From NCBI RefSeq assembly GCF_901827175.1, contig NZ_LR594662.1, positions 2,108,001 to 2,172,000 on the forward strand: 64,000 nucleotides of DNA. The letters run 5' to 3'. Made by a program: the position numbers and the translations under genes. The stretch comes from Variovorax sp. RA8 (GTDB lineage: Bacteria > Pseudomonadota > Gammaproteobacteria > Burkholderiales > Burkholderiaceae_C). The notes beneath the pieces were generated by a model that worked only from the letters and a program-made list of their open reading frames with translations, made no database searches and had not been told where the DNA came from. Positions 17,391-25,629 of this stretch are shown here, piece after piece. Within the stretch, counting starts at the first letter, position 1, and each line of letters starts with the position of its first letter.

Positions 17391-18383
17391 ATGCTGCAGA
17401 ACTTCGGCGGGAATGTCTTCGTCATCATCTCGGTGCTCGTCTTCGTGGCCGTGCTGCTGCTGCTGGAGGGGCTCTACCTCATCTGGAAGTCCTATAAGGG
17501 CCCGGAGGCCAAGAAGGTCGAGAAGCGCCTGCGCGCATTGTCGGCTGCGCACGACTTGAGCGATCAGGCCCATCTGGTGAAGGAGCGCCTGATGAGCGAG
17601 GTCCCCGCGCTGCAGCGCTTCCTGCTGAAGGCGCCGCGCGCGCAGGTACTCGACAGGTTCATCCTGCAGGCGGGCCTCGACACGACCGTCTCGATGCTGC
17701 TCCTGTGGTGTGCAGCGGGCGGCGTTCTCGGCCTGAGCGTGGTGGCCGGCGCGCTGCACCAGCCGTTGGCGTGGGGACTGGCCTGCGGCGCGGTCCTCGC
17801 CGTGCTTCCGCTGCTGCTGGTGCAGTACCTTCGGGCCCGTCGGCTGGGCCGGCTCGAGCGGCAGTTGCCCGAAGCGCTGGACCTGATGGTGCGCGCCTTG
17901 CGCTCCGGCCATTCCTTCGCCTCGGGGCTGCAGATGATCGGCGAGGAAATGGCGGAGCCGATCGCCAACGAGTTCCGCATCGTCAGCGACGAGGTCAATT
18001 TCGGCGTGTCGCTGCAGCAGGCCCTGACGAACCTGAGCGAGCGCGTTCCGCTGACGGACCTGCGGTACTTCGTGGTGGCCGTCATGATCCAGCGGGAATC
18101 GGGCGGCAACCTCACCGAGGTCCTGGCCAACCTCAGCCGCCTGATCCGCGAGCGGCTGAAGCTCTTTGCGCGGATCAAGGTGCTGTCGTCGGAGGGGCGC
18201 CTGTCGGCCTGGATCCTGGGTGTCATGCCCTTTGCGCTGGCGGCCTTGCTGAATGCCTTCAACCCGGGGTTCATGTCGCCACTGTGGAATGACCCGATCG
18301 GTATCACGATCGTGAAGTACATGCTGGTGCTGATGGCCGCCGGCGTCGTGGTCCTGATCAAGATCGTCAAGATCCGCGTCTAG
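17391..18383 (+). CDS. tadB: Tad inner-membrane platform protein TadB (T2SSF domain)
   Basis: The 330 residues start with a membrane segment at about 8-28 and a cytoplasmic linker. Two further hydrophobic segments (about 100-150), a T2SSF domain (about 165-290) with LPEALDLMVRALRSGHSF and RIKVLSSEGRLSAWILG, and two C-terminal segments follow. TadB and TadC form the inner-membrane platform on which the CpaF motor acts. GGAGCC precedes the ATG, and the stop is 12 bp from tadC. Confidence 0.94.
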   Translation: MLQNFGGNVFVIISVLVFVAVLLLLEGLYLIWKSYKGPEAKKVEKRLRALSAAHDLSDQAHLVKERLMSEVPALQRFLLKAPRAQVLDRFILQAGLDTTVSMLLLWCAAGGVLGLSVVAGALHQPLAWGLACGAVLAVLPLLLVQYLRARRLGRLERQLPEALDLMVRALRSGHSFASGLQMIGEEMAEPIANEFRIVSDEVNFGVSLQQALTNLSERVPLTDLRYFVVAVMIQRESGGNLTEVLANLSRLIRERLKLFARIKVLSSEGRLSAWILGVMPFALAALLNAFNPGFMSPLWNDPIGITIVKYMLVLMAAGVVVLIKIVKIRV

Positions 18384-18395
18384 AAGGAGCTGCAA

Positions 18396-19307
18396 ATGCT
18401 GCTGTTTCCCCTGTTGGTATTCCTGGCCGTCACGCTGGCGATTGCCGGGCTCTTCGTATGGCTGACGCCCACCCGGGCGCAGCAGCGGCTCCAGGTCATG
18501 GCCGGCCAGGACGGCAAGTCGCCATGGACCGAGTCCGTGGTGAAGATCCTGGCGCCCTTCGCCCAGCTTTCGACGCCGCCGGACATGGAGCGCGCCTCGC
18601 CGCTGCGCATCCGGTTTCTCAATGCCGGCATACGGCATCCCGACGCCTACCTGGTGTTCTTCGGCGCAAAGACGCTGCTGCCCTTCGTATTCGGGGCGGC
18701 GACCTTTCTCGTGCTGAGGGCGTCGACCCAGCTGTCCGGCATGTCGCTGCTGCTGAATATTGCAGTGGCGGCACTCCTGGGGTGCTATCTGCCGAACATC
18801 GTTCTCCTGTTCATGGCCCGGTACCGCAAGCGCGAGATCTTCGAGAGCTTCCCCGATGCCGCGGACCTGATGCTGGTGTGCGTGGAAGCCGGGCTCGGCC
18901 TGGACGCCGGGCTGACCAAGGTCACCGACGAGATGCGCGTCAAGAGCATGGCCCTGGCCGAGGAACTGCACTGGACCAACCTGGAGATGCGCGCCGGCGG
19001 CACGCGCGAGAAGTCGCTGCGCAACCTGGCCACGCGCACCGGCGTGGAGGAGATCCGGACCTTCGCCACCATGCTGACGCAGGCCGACCGTTTCGGCACC
19101 AGCATCGGCGAGTCGCTGCGGGTCTTCTCGGACGATCTGCGCCACAAGCGACAGGTCCGGGCCGAAATGCTGGCGGCCAAGGTGCCGACCAAGATGCTCA
19201 TCCCGCTGGTCCTGTGCATCTTCCCGTCCATCCTCATGGTCATCCTGGGCCCGGCGGCGATCCAGATCATCCGCACGATCCTGCCGATGATCGCAGGGCG
19301 AGCTTAG
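18396..19307 (+). CDS. tadC: Tad inner-membrane platform protein TadC (T2SSF domain)
   Basis: The 303 residues have an N-terminal membrane helix, a middle pair of hydrophobic segments (about 85-145) and a T2SSF domain with FPDAADLMLVCVEAGLGLDAGL, RAGGTREKSLRNLATRTGVEE and the final TKMLIPLVLCIFPSILMVILGPA helix. AAGGAG precedes the ATG. It pairs with TadB as the platform heterodimer. It is the last intact gene of the locus: the next frame is a truncated lipoprotein and then gene debris. Confidence 0.94.
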   Translation: MLLFPLLVFLAVTLAIAGLFVWLTPTRAQQRLQVMAGQDGKSPWTESVVKILAPFAQLSTPPDMERASPLRIRFLNAGIRHPDAYLVFFGAKTLLPFVFGAATFLVLRASTQLSGMSLLLNIAVAALLGCYLPNIVLLFMARYRKREIFESFPDAADLMLVCVEAGLGLDAGLTKVTDEMRVKSMALAEELHWTNLEMRAGGTREKSLRNLATRTGVEEIRTFATMLTQADRFGTSIGESLRVFSDDLRHKRQVRAEMLAAKVPTKMLIPLVLCIFPSILMVILGPAAIQIIRTILPMIAGRA

Positions 19308-19325
19308 GAAAGGCCGGTCACCCCC

Positions 19326-19451
19326 ATGAAAGCAATGATCAACGCCGGCGCGGCGCTGCCTGCCGTGCGAACCTGGGGCCTGTCGTGGCCGCTTATCGTC
19401 TGCGTCTGCACGATTGCGGGTTGCTCGGGTACCTCGCACGCCCCCACGTGA
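19326..19451 (+). pseudogene. Truncated tadD-like lipoprotein gene
   Basis: Only 41 codons remain. They encode a signal peptide with a lipobox (WPLIVCVCTIAGCSG), then stop at TGA 19449-19451. In Tad loci the gene after tadC is normally tadD, a lipoprotein of over 200 residues with TPR repeats. Here the lipoprotein head is present but no TPR follows, and the DNA runs directly into remnants of a different membrane protein. A deletion joining the two genes is the simplest reading. The assignment to tadD rests on position and the lipobox only. Confidence 0.55.
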
Positions 19452-19514
19452 TGGCCTGGCTCTTGCGGGCGCTGTGGATCTCCGCGCTGGTGAACGCCGC
19501 GGAGGCGCGCCGCG

Positions 19515-20227
19515 GCCGCCCTGGTGGGCGCTCGGCCTGATGGTCCTGTGGGCCAACATGCACGGCAGTTTCCTCCTGGGCCTGCTGCTCGGCGCCGGGA
19601 TGGCGCTGGACGCCGTGGTTGCGCATCCGCGCGGGCGCGCGCCTGGCGGCCGCCAGGCCATGGGGTCTTTTCGTCGTGCTGTCCCTGGGCGCTGGGATGT
19701 TGACCCCCAGTGGCTGACAGGTGTTCTGGCACGCGGTCCACATCATGGGGATGAAGTTTTCGCTGGCCCGGATCGGGGAGTGGCTGTCACCGGACTTCCA
19801 ACAACCGAGCGCGACGGAGCTGTGGTTGCTCCTGGTGCTGGCCCTCGGGCTCAGCGGGCGGGTACGCTCGCCGTTGCTGCGCCTGGTCCTGCTGCTGAGC
19901 CTCGTGCACCTGGCGCTGAAGCATCAGAGGAACATCGCAGTCCTGGGGCGCGTTGCGCCGTTCCTGATCGCGGCGCCGTCCGCGCCAGCGCCCATGATCA
20001 CGCCCAGGGCCGCGGTCGAGGCCGCCATGGCCGCCGGCGGCAAGGGCAAGGTACTCAACGAATACGCCTTTGGCGGCTTTCTGGGCGAGCATGGGTTCGG
20101 ATGGTCCCTGCTCGCGCCCGGGACGTCCGCCATCGCCGTGCTCGACGAGTTGCCAGGCTGGCGCCGGGTGTACGCGGACGACACGGCCGTGGTCCATGTG
20201 CGTGCCGACACGGCACCGGCGCGTTAG
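19515..20227 (+). pseudogene. Decayed membrane-protein gene (WANxHG family remnant)
   Basis: Successive frames encode pieces of one polytopic protein. The first is PWWALGLMVLWANMHGSFLL in frame 1. After a frameshift near 19630 come LAAARPWGLFVVLSLGAGML and TPSG in frame 2, a TGA at 19715-19717, then HAVHIMGMKFSLARIGEWLS, ALKHQRNIAVLGRVAPFLIA and LNEYAFGGFLGEHGF. This order is typical of an uncharacterised membrane-protein family with a WANxHG motif. The N-terminus is missing, and the short distance between the last two motifs suggests an internal deletion. The longest remaining open part, 19721-20227 (168 codons), is unlikely to work alone. Confidence 0.6.
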
Positions 20228-20239
20228 GCACGCAGCCCC

Positions 20240-20929
20240 TCAAGACAGGGGCCTGCCCAACTGGTGCTTCATCGCATACACATACAGCTCCAGCCGATTC
20301 GCCACATCGAGCTTCTGGTAGATCGACGTCAGGTGGTTGCGCAGCGTGTGCTCGGTGATGAAGAGCTGCTTGGCCAGCGACTTGTTGCAGGCGCCGCCCC
20401 CCTGGACCACCGCGGAGATGATCTTGTGCTCCTTGGCGGTCAGCGTGGCCTGCTTCTCGGCTTCGGGGTCCGCGTGGGGGCTCTGCCGCGCGGCCATGAA
20501 TTCCGAGAACACCCGGCTCATCGTCTCGGCGTCCATGCAGAGTTCGCCGCGATGGACCCGCTCGATCGCCCGCAGCACCTGCTCGGCGGAGGCATCCTTG
20601 CGCAGGACGCCGCGGGCGCCTTGCAGGACGGCCATGTCCAGCGTCTTCTGCTCGCGTTCGCCGGTCAGGATGAGGGCGCGCGACGCGGGGTTCGACAGAA
20701 GCCCGGGCAGGATGTCCAGGGCGTTCTTGCCGTCGAGGTCGAGGTCCAGGAGGATGACGTCGGGCGTGAGGTGACTGGCCTGCTCCAGCGCCTCCTCGCA
20801 GCTCCTGGCCGTGCCGATCACCTGCATGCGCGGCTTCTCGCCGTCGATCAGCTTGGACAGGCCCCACAGCATCGTCTGGTGGTCGTCCACCACCATGACT
20901 CCGATCGGTTTTGTCGCTGGTTGCATCAT
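20240..20929 (-). CDS. NarL/FixJ-family response regulator
   Basis: The 229 residues have a receiver domain (about 9-125) with acidic pocket VVDDHQ, phosphoacceptor D62 in VILLDLDLDG and switch residues ending in GARGVLRKDAS. The C-terminal LuxR-type HTH (about 160-225) contains LTAKEHKIISAVVQGG and EHTLRNHLTSIYQKLDV. It begins 10 bp after the sensor kinase stop with GGAGG directly before the start. Convergent to the Tad operon, it is the best candidate for controlling pilus expression. ATG at 20929 or 20926. Confidence 0.93.
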   Translation of the reverse strand: MMQPATKPIGVMVVDDHQTMLWGLSKLIDGEKPRMQVIGTARSCEEALEQASHLTPDVILLDLDLDGKNALDILPGLLSNPASRALILTGEREQKTLDMAVLQGARGVLRKDASAEQVLRAIERVHRGELCMDAETMSRVFSEFMAARQSPHADPEAEKQATLTAKEHKIISAVVQGGGACNKSLAKQLFITEHTLRNHLTSIYQKLDVANRLELYVYAMKHQLGRPLS

Positions 20930-20938
20930 CTCCGCCTC

Positions 20939-22627
20939 CTACATGGGTATTTCGACGTGCACCGAGGTGCCCCCGCCGGTGCCGCGCTGGACGCTGGCAT
21001 TGCCGCCCAAGGCGCTGGCGCGCTCGGCGATCGAGCGCGGCAGGAATTCGATCGACTGCGTGCCATCCGCCTCGTTCTCGATCTCCACCCTGATCAGCCC
21101 GTCCGCGCAGGCCAGCTTGACGGCGCCGCAATGAGCGAGGGTGTGCTTGCAGATATTGTTCAGGCCCTCACGGACGATCTGCAGGATCTCCGCGGCCATG
21201 CGGTCGTTCACATTGAGATCGCCCTCGACGCAGACCGCGATGTCGATGCCGTAGAAGTCGCGCACCTGCGCCACCTGTTGCCGCAGCAGCATCGGCACCG
21301 CCTGCTCCGACCGGTCCAGCCCGTTGCGCACCGCGCCCGCGTACCGGCGCAGGTCGCCGATGACGCGGGCGGCCATGTCCTGCAGCTTGTCGAGGTCCTC
21401 GACCAGCGGGTTGTCCGCGGCGGCCTTGTTGCGCAGCGCGCTGAGGCCCATCTTCAAGCCGATGTAGGGCTGGACGGCGGTGTCGTGGAGGTCCAGCGCG
21501 ATCTTCTGCCGCTCCTGCGATGCCGCGTCCGAGGCCATCCGGTCGAGCAGCTCGATGTTTTCAATCACCGGAAAGGCCTGGGCGACCACGTGCCCCAGGA
21601 ACAGCGCATCGGGCCGGTGGAACACGCCGCACCGGGACAGGACGTACAGCCGGCCCTCGCTCTTGCGCAGGGTGACCGGCACGCTGATGAAGGCATCGGC
21701 TTCCAGCAGCTCGGCCAGGCCGTCGCACGCGGGATGGGTTTCCTTCATCCATCGCCCCTTCTCGCCGTCGTAGGTGGCTGCGCAGGCGAGGCCGGGCAGG
21801 CGCAGCCAGGGCACGCGGCGGTAGATCACCGCACGATGGGGCGCGAGCGTCATCAGCAGCGCAGCCAGTTCGGGGGCGATCCGCTCGGCCTGGGGGGAAC
21901 GATGGGCATCGCCCTGCCGGATGGTGCGCAATGAGCAGGCGCCGGACTCCTTGTCGCGCACGACCAGCAGGCAGCTGCTGCTCTCCAGGAAGAAGCGCTG
22001 GATCTTCTCGAGGATGCCGGTGACCGTGTGGTCGACGCCGAAGCGCGGATTGGACAGCCGGCTGACGGCGCGCAGCAGCGCGAGCCGCCGCTTGAGCTCC
22101 ACCTTGGAGCGGCCCCAGTAGATGATCATGTAGCCGAGCGCGAGGATGAAGGTGGAGCGCAGCAGCAGGCGCGGAAGATCCTGCTCGGTGGCGGAAGCCA
22201 TGGCGCAGATCGCGAAGAGGGCGACCGAGGCCAGCGTCACCCGCGCGCCTTCTTCGAAACCCCAGCGGAAGGAGGAGGTGAGGATGGCGAAGAAGAAGAA
22301 CAGGAAGAAGGCGCTGTGGACGCCGTCCGTCAGCAGCACGATCAGCGCGTACCAGCAGATGTCCAGCCAATGGATCACCCGGCTTTGCGAGAGCGGCGCC
22401 TCCAGTTCCGAATAGACGCACACCACCACGCTGTGCAGGATATAGCCGCAGAAGAGCAGCCAGGTCGAACCGTCCACGCCCCGCAGGCTGGCCGGGTCGA
22501 CGAACACTGCGAGCAGGGCCGAGACGGAGAGCACCAGCCGCATCCGCGCCACCATGCGGGCGTCCCCGGCATCCGCCGCAAGGCTCGTGTCGATCTCCAG
22601 TTTCCGCTCCAGCCCCTGCACCCGCAT
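20939..22627 (-). CDS. NarX-type membrane sensor histidine kinase
   Basis: The 562 residues carry a cluster of about five to six hydrophobic segments in residues 28-172, including the striking FFLFFFFAIL run. A GAF-like region (about 190-350) follows, then a HisKA_3 dimerisation box QERQKIALDLHDTAVQPYIG with phosphoacceptor H381. The ATPase domain has REGLNNICKHT (N box) and GTGGGTSVHVEIP near the end. The ATPase G1 box is weak. It pairs with the NarL-type regulator downstream. The input is membrane-embedded, so it probably senses a membrane or redox cue. A palindrome 40 bp upstream may be its operator. Confidence 0.92.
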   Translation of the reverse strand: MRVQGLERKLEIDTSLAADAGDARMVARMRLVLSVSALLAVFVDPASLRGVDGSTWLLFCGYILHSVVVCVYSELEAPLSQSRVIHWLDICWYALIVLLTDGVHSAFFLFFFFAILTSSFRWGFEEGARVTLASVALFAICAMASATEQDLPRLLLRSTFILALGYMIIYWGRSKVELKRRLALLRAVSRLSNPRFGVDHTVTGILEKIQRFFLESSSCLLVVRDKESGACSLRTIRQGDAHRSPQAERIAPELAALLMTLAPHRAVIYRRVPWLRLPGLACAATYDGEKGRWMKETHPACDGLAELLEADAFISVPVTLRKSEGRLYVLSRCGVFHRPDALFLGHVVAQAFPVIENIELLDRMASDAASQERQKIALDLHDTAVQPYIGLKMGLSALRNKAAADNPLVEDLDKLQDMAARVIGDLRRYAGAVRNGLDRSEQAVPMLLRQQVAQVRDFYGIDIAVCVEGDLNVNDRMAAEILQIVREGLNNICKHTLAHCGAVKLACADGLIRVEIENEADGTQSIEFLPRSIAERASALGGNASVQRGTGGGTSVHVEIPM

Positions 22628-22666
22628 CCGTTGTTCTCCTCGCGCCGGCCCGCTTCGCGCGCTACA

Positions 22667-22681
22667 TGTGAATTGTTCACA
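22667..22681. promoter_or_regulatory. Palindromic operator candidate upstream of the sensor kinase gene
   Basis: TGTGAA-TTG-TTCACA is a perfect 6-bp inverted repeat 40 bp before the kinase start. The arms resemble CRP/FNR-like half sites, but the 3-bp spacer is too short for that family. It could be an autoregulatory site for the NarL-type regulator. Regulatory use is inferred from symmetry and position. Confidence 0.4.
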
Positions 22682-22769
22682 GGTTACTACTTTGGTAAGC
22701 AGGTGTATGGGGTTTTGCCAGGGCGAGGAGCTCTTTCGTGCGAAATATCACGCACCGGGGCGGGCGGTT

Positions 22770-24503
22770 TCAGCGTCGATGGAACCCGGCCATCAGGGCG
22801 ATCAGCTCGCGGAACATCGCCGGACCGCCCGCGGCCGCGAGGTCCAGCACATGGCTGCGGCTGTAGTACGGACTCAGGTCCAGCCCAACGCCGACGCCCG
22901 CGATGCCGATGCGGCCGGCCTGCTCGTGCCGCGCCACCACGTCCTGCAGGTGGTGGTCGAGGTAGTGGTCGTCGTTGGCGAGGTTCGTGGCGCTGTCCAT
23001 TGGCGAGCCGTCTGACAGCACGAGCAGCAGCTTGCGTTCCTCGGCGCGTGCGTCCAGGCGCTCGCAGGCCCATTCCACCGCCTCGCCATCGCAGCCTTCG
23101 CGGAACAGGTCGGGCTTGAGGAGGGCGGCGATCGCCGGGCGCGCGCGGCGCCAGGGCGTCTCGGCATCCTTGAAGACCAGGTGGCAGCGCTCGTTGAGGC
23201 GGCCCGGGTGCGCCGGCCGGCCGGCGCGCAGCCAGTCGCGCCGGGCCCGCCCGCCGTTCCAGGCGCCCGTGGTGAAGCCGAGGATCTCGCTGGCCACGCC
23301 GGCCTGCTCCAGCGCGCGCGCCATCACGTCGACCAGCATCGCCACCGATTCGGCATGCGCCTTCATCGAGCCCGAGCAGTCGATCAGGAAGCCGACGACG
23401 CAGTCCGCCACCGGCTCCAGCCGCTCGGTGCGGAACAGCCGCCGCTCGGTAGGCGAGGCGACCAGCTGCGCCAGGCGGCGGCCGTCGATGCGGCCTTCCT
23501 CCTGCGCACCGTCCCAGCCCTCGCGCTGGGGCTCGGCGAGCAGGGTGCGCAATTCGCGCGCGAGGCGGGCGATATTGATGCCTTGCGCGGCGATGCGGCG
23601 GTCCAGCGTCTCGCGCAGCTCGACGAGCAGTTCCCGGCGCACCAGCGAGGCCGCCTCGTGTTCGCGGTCGTAGTCGGTGGTGAAGACGCGGTAGGCATCG
23701 CCTTCGCCCTCCAGCAGCGCGCTGCGGCCGGCGTCGGCGGTGGTAAAGGCTTCGACGATCTCGCGGTCCATGTCGGCGACCAGGCTGAAGACATTGCGCT
23801 TGTCGTCGGGCTCGGCTTCGCGGTCTTCCTGGCCGTCCTCGCTTTCCTCTCCTTGGCCGGCGGCATGCAGCATTGCCGCCACCGTGCGCGCGATGGCGCG
23901 GGCATGCACCGCATAGGCCGCCTGGTCGGTGCGTTCGCGGCGCAGGCCCGCGAGCGCATGGCCGATCAGCGGCGAGAGCGCGAAGCGGGTGGCTTCCAGC
24001 ATGTCCTCGGTCTCCTCCACCACCTGCTGGCCGCTGACGCGCGCGCGGCAGATCTGCGCGACCGCGTAGAGCAGCAGGCCGCGCGCGGTATCGGTCAGGC
24101 CGGAGTGGTGGAAGGACAGGGACCACTGTTCATGGCGATGCCGCAGGTTGCGCCGCATGCCCGGCATGGCCTCGGGCGCGAGCGACTCCACGCGGAACTG
24201 CTCCAGCATCTCGAACAGCATGCGCTCGACCGGCTCTTCGGGGCGCAGGCGTTCGTGCAGGGCGGCGTCCGATGCGCTGAGCCGCAGCGCCAGGCCGTCC
24301 GCCGTGCCGCGGAAGGATGCGAAGTCGTCGCTCTCCGGCGAGGGATGCAAATGCGGCGCGTACCAGGGCAGGGGCTGGCGGCCGCGGTGCAGGCGCTGGC
24401 CGCGGAAATGCAGGTTGGGCTCACCGCTGTAAGCGCGGATGAAGGCGGCGCAGAGCTCGCCGATCTGCTGCGCATGCCGCACCTGTTTCTGTGTATTGCT
24501 CAC
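22770..24503 (-). CDS. CobT-like von Willebrand A domain protein
   Basis: The 577 residues have an N-terminal CobT-like region and a short acidic linker (GEESEDGQEDREAEPDD, about residues 210-230), followed by a C-terminal VWA domain. The VWA has a MIDAS motif LIDCSGSMKAHAES (D374, S376, S378) and a second motif LVLSDGSPMDSATN. In aerobic cobalamin synthesis, CobT partners CobS and CobN in cobalt insertion. No cobN or other cobalamin gene is in this window. The start is GTG at 24503. The CobS-like gene lies upstream, separated by a hairpin repeat. A chaperone-like role on another metalloprotein is equally possible. Confidence 0.85.
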   Translation of the reverse strand: MSNTQKQVRHAQQIGELCAAFIRAYSGEPNLHFRGQRLHRGRQPLPWYAPHLHPSPESDDFASFRGTADGLALRLSASDAALHERLRPEEPVERMLFEMLEQFRVESLAPEAMPGMRRNLRHRHEQWSLSFHHSGLTDTARGLLLYAVAQICRARVSGQQVVEETEDMLEATRFALSPLIGHALAGLRRERTDQAAYAVHARAIARTVAAMLHAAGQGEESEDGQEDREAEPDDKRNVFSLVADMDREIVEAFTTADAGRSALLEGEGDAYRVFTTDYDREHEAASLVRRELLVELRETLDRRIAAQGINIARLARELRTLLAEPQREGWDGAQEEGRIDGRRLAQLVASPTERRLFRTERLEPVADCVVGFLIDCSGSMKAHAESVAMLVDVMARALEQAGVASEILGFTTGAWNGGRARRDWLRAGRPAHPGRLNERCHLVFKDAETPWRRARPAIAALLKPDLFREGCDGEAVEWACERLDARAEERKLLLVLSDGSPMDSATNLANDDHYLDHHLQDVVARHEQAGRIGIAGVGVGLDLSPYYSRSHVLDLAAAGGPAMFRELIALMAGFHRR

Positions 24504-24562
24504 GGCACTCTCTCAGTTCTTCAGCATGGCGAATGCAGCATGCGGCGCATGGAGCCACTCTG

Positions 24563-24656
24563 TTCGGGGAACACCGCGGAACCGGCTTTGCCGGGCCGCT
24601 GGTGTTGCCCCCGGTAGGGGGTGGGCGGCTACACGAAGTGAGCCAACCTGGGGGAG
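24563..24656. repeat. 95-bp hairpin-forming intergenic repeat, copy 2
   Basis: Nearly identical to the copy at 6018-6112. It is one base shorter at CCCCCGG(AG/T)AGGGGG and has two or three substitutions (GGCCAC to GGCTAC, GTGGGCC to GTGAGCC). The compensatory look is partial. It again lies between two genes of one minus-strand operon (CobS-like and CobT-like), in the same orientation. It may act as a transcript-processing or attenuating structure. Confidence 0.85.
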
Positions 24657-24660
24657 CGCG

Positions 24661-25617
24661 TCATTCCTCCTTCAGCTCCAGATCGAAGCAGCGCTGGAAG
24701 TACTCCGCCACCAGCGGCCGCTCGGCCTCGTCGCACTTGTTGACGAAGGAGAGGCGGAAAGCCAGCGCCGGGTCGCGGAAGATCTCCACGTTCTCGGCCC
24801 AGGTGATCACGGTGCGCGGTGACATCAGCGTAGAGAGGTCGCCGGCCGCGAAGCCCTTGCGCGTGAGATCGGCCACCGCCACCATCGCGCGCACCATCGC
24901 GTGGCCGGCCTCGTTCTTCATCGAGGGCACGCGCGCCTGCACGATCGCGATCTCTTCCCCGGCCGGCAGGTAGTCGAGCGAGGCCACGATGTTCCAGCGG
25001 TCGATCTGCGCATGGTTGAGCCGCTGCGCGCCGTGGTAGAGCCCGTTGAGGTTGCCCAGGCCCACGGTGTTGGCGGTCGCGAACAGGCGGAAGGAGGGAT
25101 GCGGATGCAGCACCCGGTTCTGGTCCATCAGCGTGAACTTGCCGCCATGCTCCAGGATGCGCTGGATCACGAACATCACGTCGGGCCGCCCCGCGTCGTA
25201 CTCGTCGAAGATCAGCGCCACAGGCCGCTGCAGCGCCCAGGGCACGATGCCTTCCTGGAACTCCGTCACCTGCTGGCCGTCGCGCAGCACGACCGCGTCC
25301 TTGCCCACCAGGTCGAGCCGGCTGATGTGGCCGTCCAGGTTGAGCCGCACACAGGGCCAGTTCAGCCGGGCCGCCACCTGCTCGATGTGTGTGGACTTGC
25401 CGGTGCCGTGCAGGCCCTGGACCATCACGCGTCGGTCGCGCATGAAGCCGGCCAGGATGGCCAGCGTCACGTCGGGGTTGAAGCGGTAGACCGCGTCGAC
25501 TTCGGGCACATGGTCGTCGCGCTCGGCGAAGGCGGGCGCCATCAGGTCGCTGTCGATGCCGAAGACCTCGCGCACGCTCAGCAGGCGCTCGGGCTTGAGG
25601 GAAGCGATGTCGGTCAT
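24661..25617 (-). CDS. CobS/MoxR-type AAA+ ATPase
   Basis: The 318 residues have Walker A VQGLHGTGKSTHIEQ (68-76 core), Walker B VALIFDEYDAGRPDVMF (about 133-149), a sensor-1-like ATANTVGLGN and an arginine-finger region near NHAQIDRWN. The N-terminus resembles CobS (LLSVREVFGIDSDLMAPAF). CobS/MoxR ATPases work with VWA partners to insert a metal or remodel an enzyme. The partner here is the CobT-like gene downstream. It starts 12 bp after the IclR stop, so it shares a transcript with the probable xsc regulator. A link to sulfonate or sulfite enzyme maturation is therefore worth testing. Confidence 0.9.
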   Translation of the reverse strand: MTDIASLKPERLLSVREVFGIDSDLMAPAFAERDDHVPEVDAVYRFNPDVTLAILAGFMRDRRVMVQGLHGTGKSTHIEQVAARLNWPCVRLNLDGHISRLDLVGKDAVVLRDGQQVTEFQEGIVPWALQRPVALIFDEYDAGRPDVMFVIQRILEHGGKFTLMDQNRVLHPHPSFRLFATANTVGLGNLNGLYHGAQRLNHAQIDRWNIVASLDYLPAGEEIAIVQARVPSMKNEAGHAMVRAMVAVADLTRKGFAAGDLSTLMSPRTVITWAENVEIFRDPALAFRLSFVNKCDEAERPLVAEYFQRCFDLELKEE

Positions 25618-25629
25618 GTCGGTGGTCCT

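Noticed and set aside
16551..19661. A 1036-codon open frame antisense to cpaF, tadB and tadC
   Set aside because: It runs opposite to three clearly recognisable genes and has the His/Gln/Arg-rich low-complexity composition typical of antisense frames in high-GC DNA. No domain is visible.
20235..20252. GCCCCT-N6-AGGGGC stem between the pseudogene and the NarL-type regulator as a terminator
   Set aside because: There is no T-tract on either side and it overlaps the regulator's stop codon, so it is not strong enough to list.
22770..25617. CobS/CobT-like genes taken as proof of a cobalamin pathway here
   Set aside because: No cobN or other cobalamin gene is present in the window, so a metal-chelatase role in B12 synthesis cannot be claimed from this region.
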